From Bacillota bacterium (GTDB taxonomy: Bacteria; Bacillota; UBA5301; JASBVW01), in NCBI GenBank assembly GCA_029961005.1, contig JASBVW010000065.1, forward strand, positions 1 to 7,269: a stretch of 7,269 nucleotides of DNA, read 5' to 3'. The notes beneath the pieces were generated by a model. That model was not told where the DNA came from. It saw nothing but the letters and a program-made list of their open reading frames with translations, and ran no database searches. The position numbers were made by a program, and so were the translations under genes. Every line of letters starts with the position of its first letter. The first letter of the stretch is position 1. Below, piece after piece: positions 1-6,093 of this stretch.

Positions 1-7
1 CACTTTT

Positions 8-1261
8 TTATTTACCGCCTTCCCCGCCCCTTGCTAAAGAGGGAAAAGGAAGGGCATAGAGGAGCACCTCCACCTCCTCCCCCGCCTTGGGTGTGCGACC
101 GGGCTCCAACCGCACCAGCCCATTGGCTTCCGCCGGGCCCAGCTCTCTTCCCCGGCGCGTTCCCTTGACCGGCTGGGCCTTCAGACGACCACCCTCCGCT
201 GCCACCCGCACCTGCAGGTAGCTCACCGCGTCCACCGGCCGCTCCAGGCCGGCTGTGAGCACCGCCCGGAGCCGCACCGGCCGCCATTCCGCCTCTCCCC
301 TCAGCTTGCGCAAGGCCGGCACCACCAGGACTAAGGCCGAAACATAAGCCGCACCGGGGCTACCTGAAAGGGCGAAGAGCAGCCAGCTACCGCGGGCCGC
401 CACCAGCGTGGGGGCTCCGGGTTTCATGGCCACGCGGTGGAAGAGGATCTCCAGGCCAAGCCCGCGCACCACCCCTTCCATCAAGTCGTAGCGCCCAGCG
501 GAGACCCCTCCCGTGGTGATCAGGCCGTCTAGCCCGGTGGCCCGCTCGATGGCCTCCCGCAGGGCAGCCGCCTCGTCGGCCGCCACCCCTAAAGGGACGG
601 GCTCACAGCCGCACTCCTCCACCAGGGCGCAGAGCGCGGGCAAATTGCTGGCCCAGATTTGGCCGGGTCGCAGGGCTTGCCCCGGCTGAGCCAGCTCTGT
701 CCCGGTGGCCAGCACGCCCACCCGGGGCCGGGCATACACCCAGACCTCCACCGCGCCGCTCGAGGCCAAAAGGCCCACCAGGCCCGGGTCCACCACCGTC
801 CCCCGGCGCGCCACCACCTGGCCGCAGCGGAAGATCTCCCCCTGGCGCAAGAGGTGGTCCCCCGGGGCCGCGGGGACCAAGACCTCCACTTGTCCGGCCC
901 CTTCGCGGGCGCACTCAAAGGGAACCACCGCGTCTGCTCCCGCTGGCAGTGGACCGCCGGTCATGATGCGGGCCGCTTCCTGTGGCCCGACGCTGGACCT
1001 CGGCCAGCGGCCGGCGGGGATCTCTTCCCCGATGCGCAGGCAGACGGGGCGCTCCGGTCGCGCAGAGGTAACCGAGGCCGCCTGCAGAGCATAACCGTCC
1101 CTCAAGGCAGAGGTAAAGGGGGGCAGGTCGACCCGCGCCCGCACCTCCCGGGACAAGACCCTGCCCCGGGCGGACCAAAGGTCGACCTGCTCTTCCCCGC
1201 ACGGTTCAATTCGCTCCAGGATCGCCTTCAGCGCCTCTTCAACCTCAATCGGCCGCTGCAC
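8..1261 (-). CDS. moeA: Molybdopterin molybdenumtransferase MoeA (divergent active-site motifs)
   Basis: MoeA inserts molybdate (or tungstate) into adenylylated molybdopterin, the last step of basic molybdenum cofactor synthesis in the cytoplasm. The 417-residue length is normal for the family. Visible landmarks are DGYAL at residues 55-59, RIMTGGPLPAGADAVVPFE at about 98-116, a MoCF-type domain starting near VGVLATGTEL (181-190), and GGVSAGRYD (251-259), whose Glu189 and Asp259 match catalytic positions of the family. A C-terminal beta domain IV follows from about residue 325. Two normally conserved stretches are altered: the segment before DGYA reads FTSALR instead of the usual FDNSAM, and the usual LPGNPVSA reads LSGSPGAA (about 299-305). 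The gene starts with GTG three bases after the response regulator stop, so it is the fifth gene of the mob operon. MoeA identity is secure; metal preference (Mo or W) cannot be read from the sequence. Confidence 0.95.
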   Translation of the reverse strand: MQRPIEVEEALKAILERIEPCGEEQVDLWSARGRVLSREVRARVDLPPFTSALRDGYALQAASVTSARPERPVCLRIGEEIPAGRWPRSSVGPQEAARIMTGGPLPAGADAVVPFECAREGAGQVEVLVPAAPGDHLLRQGEIFRCGQVVARRGTVVDPGLVGLLASSGAVEVWVYARPRVGVLATGTELAQPGQALRPGQIWASNLPALCALVEECGCEPVPLGVAADEAAALREAIERATGLDGLITTGGVSAGRYDLMEGVVRGLGLEILFHRVAMKPGAPTLVAARGSWLLFALSGSPGAAYVSALVLVVPALRKLRGEAEWRPVRLRAVLTAGLERPVDAVSYLQVRVAAEGGRLKAQPVKGTRRGRELGPAEANGLVRLEPGRTPKAGEEVEVLLYALPFPSLARGGEGGK

Positions 1262-1264
1262 GTT

Positions 1265-1951
1265 TTATTGCGCCTCGCCCTTCAAGATCAGAGCTATGCA
1301 CTCCGTCCTGCTGCGACAGCCGCACTTTTGCAGGAGATGGGTCAGGTGCTTCTTCACGGTATCTTCCGTGATACACAGCAGTTCCGCCACCTGGGCGTTG
1401 CTCTTCCCCAAGCAGACCAGGCGCAGGATCTCCTTCTCCCGGGCAGTCAAGTCTTTTTCCCTAGCCAGAGCATCGATGCGCCGCTCAATCTGGAGCATGG
1501 TCAGCTCCTGGGGCATGGACGCCTTCCACTGGCGGCCCAGGGTTTCGTTGACAATGGGGTCACAGACGATCCTGCCGTTCATGACCGCCTCGATGGCGTT
1601 TAAGAGCGAGCTGGGTTCCGATTTGAGTATGTAACCATGAATGCCGGTCTTAAGCCCTTCCAGGACATGCTGCTCTTCGGTGGAAGACGTCAAAAGCAAA
1701 ATCTTGACCCCTGGAGAGAGCTGCTTGATCCTGGCCGCAGCCTGAATGCCGTCCAGGCGGGGCATGCGAATATCGAGGATCACCAAGTCCGTCTCGTCCT
1801 CCAGCCCCTTAAACAGTTCCACCGCCTCATGGCCGTCCCTGGCCAGCCCCACCACCTTCACCTGCCCGCGCGTCTCCAGGTAGTCGCGCAAAGCTTCGCG
1901 GGTAAATGGATCGTCCTCTGCCAGCAAGACCCGCGTCTCCCGCATCTCCAC
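1265..1951 (-). CDS. NarL/LuxR-family response regulator
   Basis: This is a two-domain DNA-binding response regulator of 228 residues, a typical length for the NarL family. The receiver domain spans about residues 6-123, with the acidic pair Asp13/Asp14, the phospho-acceptor Asp60 in LDIRMPRLDG, Thr88 and Lys110. A linker of about 40 residues leads to a LuxR-type helix-turn-helix at 167-225 (LTAREKEILRLVCLGKSNAQ, then ITEDTVKKHLTHLLQK). The protein carries six cysteines, three of them clustered at 210, 212 and 218 in the C-terminal helices where family members mostly have Leu, Val and Ala; this may be redox- or metal-related or mere chance. The start is GTG at 1951 or ATG at 1945; both have G-rich ribosome-binding sequence upstream. 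It lies 15 bases after the histidine kinase gene, its obvious partner. The DNA targets are unknown; the mob promoter region is one candidate. Confidence 0.95.
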   Translation of the reverse strand: MEMRETRVLLAEDDPFTREALRDYLETRGQVKVVGLARDGHEAVELFKGLEDETDLVILDIRMPRLDGIQAAARIKQLSPGVKILLLTSSTEEQHVLEGLKTGIHGYILKSEPSSLLNAIEAVMNGRIVCDPIVNETLGRQWKASMPQELTMLQIERRIDALAREKDLTAREKEILRLVCLGKSNAQVAELLCITEDTVKKHLTHLLQKCGCRSRTECIALILKGEAQ

Positions 1952-1966
1952 TTTCCCCTTCCCCCC

Positions 1967-3184
1967 TCAACAGACTTCTGAAGCCGGAAATTCCACCTCC
2001 ACCCGGGTCCCCTGCTTGGGAGAACTTTCGATTAAACAATACCCTCCTATCTCTTCGGCCCGCGCGCGCATGGCCGCCAGCCCCAACCCCCGTCGAGAGG
2101 CCCCGTTGGTGAAGTCGCACCCCTGCCCGTCATCTTCAATCACCAGGCGATACCTCCCCTTGCGCGGCACGACCGAAACCTTAACATGGGTGGCGTGCGC
2201 GTGCTTGCGCACATTAGTTAAGGCTTCGGAGAGGATATAAGTCAACTCCTGCAGGCGCCGGGAATCCAGGATAATCGGCTCCTGCGGCAGCACGACCTCT
2301 ATCGGCAGCTCAAAGTTCTGACGAAAGTATTCGGCCATCTCCTGCACCACCTCGCTGAAATTGCGGGAAGGCAGGGGGTCGCGGTACATGGCCTGAATGC
2401 ACTCCTTCAACTCCGCCTGGCTGGCCAGCACTTGATCCCGCACCGCCATAAGCGCCTCATGGCAGGCTTCGGGCACGCGGAGCGAGATGATCTGCAGCCG
2501 CAGAGCGATGCCGTACAGCTTGCTGGCCACCCGATCGTGCACTTCCCGCGCCAGGCGGTTTCGCTCCCGTAAAACGGCCAAATCCTGCAACTGCCCCTGG
2601 AGCCTGCGGAGCTCCTCGTTCATCCGCTCGATCTTCTCCATCTCCTTCTTGAGATGGTAGAGGAGGTTAATCCAGTAGTTGAAGATCACCGCCGCCACAA
2701 AGTAGCCGGCCACATTGGCCAAATACACCCCCACCAGCCGGGAGTGGAAGATGGCAGTGAAGGAATGGAAGTGCAGCCAGAGCGCCACATTATAGAAGAG
2801 CGCCATGGCCGTGGCGGCCGCCAGACCCATGCGGAAGCCCAAAAAGTAAGTGGCCGTGAAGATGGGGGAGATTGCGTAAAGGAAGAACTCCGGCAGCTCG
2901 ATGCAGCTGTAATACAGGAAGAAACCGCTCAAAAGAAGGTCCAGGCCGCCCCAGACCAGGTGCCCCACAAAGCCAGGGGTACGCATGGTGCGAAAGACCC
3001 CGGTATAGACGAGGGTATAAGCCACCGCCACCGCCGTCATAACCAGCTCCTGCTCCCGGTCCGCTGAATGCTGGGGGCTGAAGAGGACCAGGAGAAGGGC
3101 GACGAGAAGCGAGAGCAGGCGGAAGAGCAGGAGAAAAGTCCGCACCTGCCTGTCATATTGCACCCCCAGAACCGACTGTGCCAT
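1967..3184 (-). CDS. Membrane sensor histidine kinase, HisKA_3 (NarX/DesK-like) type
   Basis: The protein autophosphorylates on histidine and should pass the phosphate to the adjacent response regulator. Numbered from the chosen ATG (405 residues), six hydrophobic segments lie near 16-36, 48-65, 74-92, 99-115, 119-138 and 150-175, with Arg-rich loops on the predicted cytoplasmic side. There is no sizeable extracellular domain, so the signal is probably sensed in the membrane. A coiled-coil linker (about 178-210) precedes the HisKA_3 motif RLAREVHDRVASKLYGIALRL with His216. The ATPase domain shows the N box SEALTNVRKHA (Asn324), the G1 motif DDGQG (351-355) and RGLGL (365-369). An outer loop carries His138, His140 and His147. 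The ATG at 3184 is preferred because GAGGTGA lies five bases upstream; a GTG at 3193, overlapping the mobB stop as GTGA, would add three residues. The stimulus is unknown. Position in a molybdenum cofactor operon suggests a redox, electron-acceptor or oxyanion signal, but that is inference. Confidence 0.93.
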   Translation of the reverse strand: MAQSVLGVQYDRQVRTFLLLFRLLSLLVALLLVLFSPQHSADREQELVMTAVAVAYTLVYTGVFRTMRTPGFVGHLVWGGLDLLLSGFFLYYSCIELPEFFLYAISPIFTATYFLGFRMGLAAATAMALFYNVALWLHFHSFTAIFHSRLVGVYLANVAGYFVAAVIFNYWINLLYHLKKEMEKIERMNEELRRLQGQLQDLAVLRERNRLAREVHDRVASKLYGIALRLQIISLRVPEACHEALMAVRDQVLASQAELKECIQAMYRDPLPSRNFSEVVQEMAEYFRQNFELPIEVVLPQEPIILDSRRLQELTYILSEALTNVRKHAHATHVKVSVVPRKGRYRLVIEDDGQGCDFTNGASRRGLGLAAMRARAEEIGGYCLIESSPKQGTRVEVEFPASEVC

Positions 3185-3189
3185 CTCTG

Positions 3190-3714
3190 TCACCTCTGCC
3201 TGTCAAGCCACCCCAGCAGAAAATCCGCCACCGCCCCCGGATCGTTGAGAGGCAGTTGCGGCACCGGCCCCCCCTTTCCTTCCTCATCGGTCACCACCGC
3301 CACCAAGGTGGGATCGCCTGCCAGGGCGAGGCCCTGTTCACCTACGCCCCGGCGTCGCACCTCGATCTTGGGCTGCGGCCCGGCCTTAAAACCCTCCACC
3401 AGGATCAAATCGACCCCCTCCAGGTGAGCGGCCACCTCCTCCAGCGAACGTTCGGGTGCCCAGCGGCGAAAGACGGTCAGCTTATGCGGGCCGGCCAGGG
3501 CCACCACCTCCGCTCCGGCCTGAAAGTGCCGCCACGTGTCCTTGCCCGGCTGATCCACCTCGGCGCCGTGCGCGTCGTGTTTGATCGTCCCCACGCGGAG
3601 GCCGCGCTTGGTCAACTCGGGGATCAGCGCAGTCAGGAGCGTGGTCTTGCCCGACCCGGACGGCCCTACCAGAGAAATTATCGGAATACTGTGAATTTTA
3701 TCCTTAAACTTCAC
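3190..3714 (-). CDS. mobB: Molybdopterin-guanine dinucleotide biosynthesis adaptor MobB
   Basis: MobB is a small P-loop GTPase-like protein that assists MobA in forming the guanine dinucleotide form of the molybdenum cofactor. The 174-residue product has a Walker A motif GPSGSGKT at 17-24, the family signature GTIKHDAHG at 42-50 followed by DQPGKDTWRHFQAGA (54-68), and a Walker B-like strand DLILVEGFK at 102-110, all typical of MobB. I chose the GTG at 3714 because its GTGA overlaps the mobA stop codon and GAGGAG lies 11 bases upstream. A TTG at 3744 would add ten residues of unlike composition (MAGSRGAGAA) and is less likely. The gene is translationally coupled to mobA upstream, and its stop codon sits in the ribosome-binding site of the kinase gene downstream. 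Confidence 0.95.
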   Translation of the reverse strand: MKFKDKIHSIPIISLVGPSGSGKTTLLTALIPELTKRGLRVGTIKHDAHGAEVDQPGKDTWRHFQAGAEVVALAGPHKLTVFRRWAPERSLEEVAAHLEGVDLILVEGFKAGPQPKIEVRRRGVGEQGLALAGDPTLVAVVTDEEGKGGPVPQLPLNDPGAVADFLLGWLDRQR

Positions 3715-4304
3715 TGCCGCGCCAGCTCCTCTGCTGCCCGCCAATCAGCCCGCGTGTTGATGTTCATGAAGACCCGGTGCAGGTTCACGCCTTTCTGTTC
3801 CAGGGGAGTAAGATCCACTTCCACCACCCGTAAGGCGCCAAAGGCACGGTGTAAGCCGTATTGACCGCGTTCCAGCCTCTCCACGAGCACCGGGAGGCAA
3901 CGCCGGCGGTAAATGGCGTGCAGGGGCTCCAGCCCGCAGCTCCAGCGGGGCACCACCACCTCCGCCTCGGGGTGCTCTGCCGCCGCAACCTGCAGCACCT
4001 GCACCACCGCCTCGTGCAAAAACGGCATGTCGCAAGGAACCACCAAATTATCCTCTTCCCGCGAGAAGCTGAGGCCGGCGTGAATACCGCCCATAGGGCC
4101 GCACTTTTGGTAATAATCAGAGACCAAGGGGAGATGAAAGGAACGGTACAGCTCTGGTTCATTGGTCACGAGGATGATCTCGTTGCACCAGGGCGAAAGG
4201 ACCTCAATGATGCGCTGTAAAATGGGAGCCCCCCCCACCGGGAGGAGGGCCTTGTGCAAACGGATGCGCGAGTTGCGCCCACCAGCCAGGATGACGGCGT
4301 TCAT
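3711..4304 (-). CDS. mobA: Molybdenum cofactor guanylyltransferase MobA
   Basis: MobA transfers GMP from GTP to molybdopterin to make the MGD cofactor used by DMSO-reductase-family enzymes such as formate dehydrogenase and nitrate reductase. The 197-residue protein shows the nucleotidyltransferase start LAGGRNSRIRLHKALL (6-21), GPMGG at 69-73, the metal-binding Asp92 in PCDMPF, a GLEPLHAIY motif and the C-terminal FMNINTRADW (179-188), all in the usual order. In the first loop the usual acidic residue before Lys18 is His17, a mild deviation. ATG at 4304 is preceded by a run of GGGGAG repeats that can serve as ribosome-binding site. It is the first gene of the five-gene operon and diverges from perR. 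MobA is favoured over CTP-using MocA because mobB is coupled to it, but base specificity is not proven by sequence alone. Confidence 0.93.
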   Translation of the reverse strand: MNAVILAGGRNSRIRLHKALLPVGGAPILQRIIEVLSPWCNEIILVTNEPELYRSFHLPLVSDYYQKCGPMGGIHAGLSFSREEDNLVVPCDMPFLHEAVVQVLQVAAAEHPEAEVVVPRWSCGLEPLHAIYRRRCLPVLVERLERGQYGLHRAFGALRVVEVDLTPLEQKGVNLHRVFMNINTRADWRAAEELARQ

Positions 4305-4338
4305 TCCCTCCCCCTCCCCCTAGGCCTCCTACTTAGGG

Positions 4339-4344
4339 GTTATA
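4339..4344 (-). promoter_or_regulatory. Possible -10 element of the mobA operon
   Basis: The minus strand reads TATAAC here, one of the few AT-rich spots between the divergent genes. Transcription from it would leave a leader of roughly 30 bases before mobA. No convincing -35 hexamer lies 16-18 bases upstream, so the promoter may be weak, activator-dependent or elsewhere. Confidence 0.35.
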
Positions 4345-4397
4345 TTCGTTTCCCGCGAGGCATTTCCCTCCTCCCTGGTCCTGCCTTTGCTGCCAGC

Positions 4398-4411
4398 TAC
4401 TGCCGGTAGTA
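4398..4411. promoter_or_regulatory. 14-base palindrome, candidate operator
   Basis: TACTGCCGGTAGTA is an inverted repeat with only one mismatched position pair, which would be a G-T pair if folded. It lies about 54 bases upstream of the possible mobA -10 element and about 55 bases upstream of the perR -35. The outer TAC...GTA resembles the edges of NarL-type heptamer pairs (TACYYMT in inverted orientation), but the inner bases and spacing do not fit well. It could be a binding site for the response regulator encoded in the operon, another regulator, or chance. Confidence 0.3.
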
Positions 4412-4465
4412 CCAGAAAATCCCCTCGGGAGGCCCCTGCTCGGGCTGCCAGCGGGGGAGCAGAGG

Positions 4466-4494
4466 TTGACTCCTTCTGGAAAGTCAGATATCAT
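4466..4494 (+). promoter_or_regulatory. Sigma-A-type promoter for perR
   Basis: TTGACT (4466-4471) and TATCAT (4489-4494) each match the sigma-A/sigma-70 consensus at five of six positions and are separated by exactly 17 bases. The transcription start would fall near 4501, giving a leader of about 55 bases before the perR ATG. Confidence 0.75.
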
Positions 4495-4538
4495 TAGGGC
4501 GGAAAGGATCTAGCGAGTTTAGTTATCGTTTCTCAAAA

Positions 4539-4546
4539 GAAGGTGG
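4539..4546 (+). promoter_or_regulatory. Ribosome-binding site deciding the perR start
   Basis: GAAGGTGG lies eight bases before the ATG at 4555. The GTG at 4543, in the same frame, is inside this sequence and has no ribosome-binding site of its own at a good distance, so the ATG is the better start. Confidence 0.7.
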
Positions 4547-4554
4547 ACTGGCTT

Positions 4555-4959
4555 ATGAAAGGGAAAAACCTGCGCATGACCCGACAACGCCAGCGCATCC
4601 TGGAAGTCCTGCGCAGCACCACCTCCCATCCCACTGCGGACTGGGTGTACGAACAAGTGCGGCGGGAGATCCCCGACATCAGCCTGGGGACTGTCTACCG
4701 CAACCTCAAGGTGCTCAAGGAAAGCGGAGAGATCATGGAGCTCAATTACGGGAGCACCTTCAGCCGCTACGACGGGAATCCGGTCAACCACTACCACTTT
4801 CAGTGCGAAGAATGCGGGAGGATCTACGACCTGGACCTACCCGTCCAGGAAGAGCTCAACCGCGCGGCAAGCCAAAGCTCAGGTTTTCACGTCACGCACC
4901 ACCGCCTGGAATTTTACGGGACCTGCCGCGCATGCCTGGCCGGAAACGGGAGAGAATAA
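4555..4959 (+). CDS. perR: PerR-type peroxide-sensing Fur-family repressor
   Basis: This Fur-family regulator of 134 residues most likely represses peroxide-defence genes until Fe-catalysed histidine oxidation releases it from DNA. The winged-helix part covers about 1-78, with MTRQRQRIL at its start and the recognition-helix motif ISLGTVYRNLKVLKE. Regulatory metal ligands known from Bacillus subtilis PerR (His37, Asp85, His91, His93, Asp104) align with His25, Asp73, His79, His81 and Asp92 here; an Asp rather than Glu at the last position favours PerR over Fur. Structural zinc is held by two CxxC pairs, 84/87 and 124/127. The start is ATG 4555; GTG 4543 would add four residues. A small rubredoxin-like gene follows 43 bases downstream, supporting an oxidative-stress role. 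Family assignment is very secure; PerR as opposed to Fur or Zur is likely but needs experiment. Confidence 0.88.
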   Translation: MKGKNLRMTRQRQRILEVLRSTTSHPTADWVYEQVRREIPDISLGTVYRNLKVLKESGEIMELNYGSTFSRYDGNPVNHYHFQCEECGRIYDLDLPVQEELNRAASQSSGFHVTHHRLEFYGTCRACLAGNGRE

Positions 4960-5002
4960 GGCTGTACAGAACCCCAATCCCCTGCTGCAGGAGGTGAACG
5001 AG

Positions 5003-5146
5003 GTGGCGTGGAGGTGCCGCCAGTGCGGCGAAGCCATCACCGGCTGTACAGCCCCTGAGGCCTGCCCCAGTTGCGGCGCTCCCTGTGAGGAGCTGGAACT
5101 GGAACGGGAAGAAGCGGAGAGAAGAGACGAAGATGACGAGTGGTAA
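5003..5146 (+). CDS. Small rubredoxin-like zinc-ribbon/iron protein
   Basis: This 47-residue protein reads VAWRCRQCGEAITGCTAPEA, then CPSCGAP, then an acidic tail rich in Glu and Asp. The two CxxC pairs (Cys5/8 and Cys21/24) in the spacing CxxCG...CPxCGAP match the rubredoxin-like domain found at the C-terminus of rubrerythrins, and resemble the small stand-alone rubredoxin-like proteins with an extra Cys before the second pair (here Cys15). A sixth Cys is at 28. Such a site binds Fe or Zn with four thiolates and could donate electrons to peroxide- or oxygen-reducing enzymes. The GTG start is decided by a near-perfect AGGAGGTGA (4989-4997) five bases upstream. It lies between perR and a strong terminator, so the two genes are probably cotranscribed. 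Translation is well supported; the metal and the partner are unknown. Confidence 0.85.
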   Translation: MAWRCRQCGEAITGCTAPEACPSCGAPCEELELEREEAERRDEDDEW

Positions 5147-5166
5147 CGCCGGCTCTCCCTAAGAGC

Positions 5167-5200
5167 AGGCCCCTCTCGGGAAGGAGAGGGGCCTCTTCTT
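5167..5200 (+). terminator. Intrinsic terminator of the perR operon
   Basis: An 11-base-pair perfect stem (AGGCCCCTCTC, 5167-5177, with GAGAGGGGCCT, 5184-5194) closes a six-base loop and is followed by the pyrimidine run CTTCTT. It begins 20 bases after the rubredoxin-like stop codon. The metallophosphoesterase gene ends 28 bases further on in the opposite direction, so the same hairpin may also stop minus-strand transcripts, though the T-run on that side is poor. Confidence 0.9.
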
Positions 5201-5228
5201 GCGCTCCCCCGGTTCTTCTTGCTGCCCT

Positions 5229-5996
5229 TCAGCCCAGGCGCCCGGCCCGCAAAAGTTCGGCCAGCCGGCGCCCCCCCGGAACCTCCCGCTCCACCAGGGC
5301 CCGGGCCGCCGCTTCCACGTCGTAGGGCAGCCGGCGCAGCTCCACGCTCCAGCGGCCCCCTTCCCAGCTCAGCAGGGCGTAGGCGGTGCGGGGGTCGCCG
5401 TCCGCCGGCCGCCCCACGCTGCCCGGGTTGACCAGGAGCAGGCCGTCCAGGGCGCGCTGGAACTGCAGGTGGGTGTGCCCCACCCCTAAGAGGCTTCCCT
5501 GCACGCCGGCCACGAGAGGGCGCAGCTCCTCGTCCGGCCGGCCGGGCAGGATCCCCTCCTCTATGTCCCGAGGGGAGGCGTGGACGAAGGTGGCCAGGAC
5601 CGGGCCGCCGCCCCTGCCCCGCTGCCCGGCCGGGCCTTTTTGCTCTTCTTCGGCCCGCAGCTCGTAGCGGAAGGGCAGCTCCGCCAGCCACCTGGCCTCT
5701 TCCTCGCTCATCCGGGCCCTGGCCCAGCGGTAGGCGGCCCAGACCGGCGAAGCGGCCTGCCCGGAGGTCAGGTCAGTCGCCGGGTCCCGGAGGAACCAGC
5801 GGTCGCAGTTGCCCTGCACTGCTACCCAGCCGGCCCGGCGCACCTTCTCCACCGTCTCCTGGGGGAACGCCCCAAAGGCCACCAGGTCTCCCAACACTAT
5901 CACCTGGTGGACGGGGCCCTCCCGCTTCAGATCGGCCTCTACCGCTTCCAGGGCCGGTAAATTGCCGTGCAGATCCGCCAGCAACGCCAGGCGCAT
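5229..5996 (-). CDS. Metallophosphoesterase, YfcE/MJ0936-like
   Basis: This is a cytoplasmic calcineurin-like phosphoesterase of 255 residues with a two-metal active site. The metal-ligand motifs appear in the family order: DLHGN (Asp8, His10), GDLV (Asp37), GNCD (Asn63, Asp65), FVHASP (His139) and GHTH (His174, His176), followed by NPGSVGRP (190-197), which is typical of the YfcE/MJ0936 subgroup. A Gly/Arg/Gln-rich insert at about 116-132 precedes the fifth motif and looks like a disordered loop. The start is ATG 5996 with a G-rich purine leader just upstream. The natural substrate cannot be told from sequence; members hydrolyse cyclic nucleotides or various phosphodiesters in vitro. It follows the barrel genes with a 97-base gap, so cotranscription is possible but not certain. 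Confidence 0.9.
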   Translation of the reverse strand: MRLALLADLHGNLPALEAVEADLKREGPVHQVIVLGDLVAFGAFPQETVEKVRRAGWVAVQGNCDRWFLRDPATDLTSGQAASPVWAAYRWARARMSEEEARWLAELPFRYELRAEEEQKGPAGQRGRGGGPVLATFVHASPRDIEEGILPGRPDEELRPLVAGVQGSLLGVGHTHLQFQRALDGLLLVNPGSVGRPADGDPRTAYALLSWEGGRWSVELRRLPYDVEAAARALVEREVPGGRRLAELLRAGRLG

Positions 5997-6071
5997 TTCC
6001 CCCCGCCCTTCCCTTCTCTTTTCTTTTCCTTATTCCTCCGGACTCCCTCAACCAGCCCTCTCACCGTCTCT

Positions 6072-6088
6072 ACGGCTCCCCGAGCCGT
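6072..6088 (-). other. Stem-loop after the barrel gene
   Basis: ACGGCTC and GAGCCGT form a seven-base-pair stem around a three-base CCC (GGG on the minus strand) loop, six bases after the stop codon of the barrel-like gene. No T-run follows on the minus strand, so it is not a standard terminator. It might attenuate transcription or protect the upstream mRNA from 3' decay. Confidence 0.45.
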
Positions 6089-6093
6089 CGAGT

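Noticed and set aside
1..7. A GTG at positions 3-1 on the minus strand, which could start another gene after moeA.
   Set aside because: Only one codon is inside the window, so nothing can be said about a product.
659..1603. A 314-codon open frame on the plus strand opposite moeA and the response regulator.
   Set aside because: It spans the boundary of two real genes on the other strand and has no motif; a shadow frame.
3178..3864. A 228-codon open frame on the plus strand opposite mobB and mobA.
   Set aside because: It lies antisense to well-supported genes, shows no recognisable domain, and has the biased composition expected of a shadow frame in GC-rich DNA.
4436..4462. An inverted repeat CTGCTC...GAGCAG just upstream of the perR -35.
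   Set aside because: Only six base pairs with a 15-base loop in GC-rich DNA; easily due to chance.
4495..4545. Possible PerR box for autoregulation downstream of the perR promoter.
   Set aside because: The segment is AT-richer than its surroundings, but no alignment to the TTATAAT-N-ATTATAA consensus gave a convincing match on both halves.
4962..5051. The palindrome CTGTACAG, as GGCTGTACAG, occurs twice (4960-4969 and 5042-5051).
   Set aside because: The second copy lies inside the rubredoxin-like coding sequence and encodes part of it. Two 10-base copies 82 bases apart are not enough to call a repeat or operator.
4879..5691. A 270-codon open frame on the minus strand covering the rubredoxin-like gene, the terminator and part of the phosphoesterase gene.
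   Set aside because: It crosses a strong terminator and is rich in Ala, Gly, Arg and Ser, as frame-shifted GC-rich sequence usually is.
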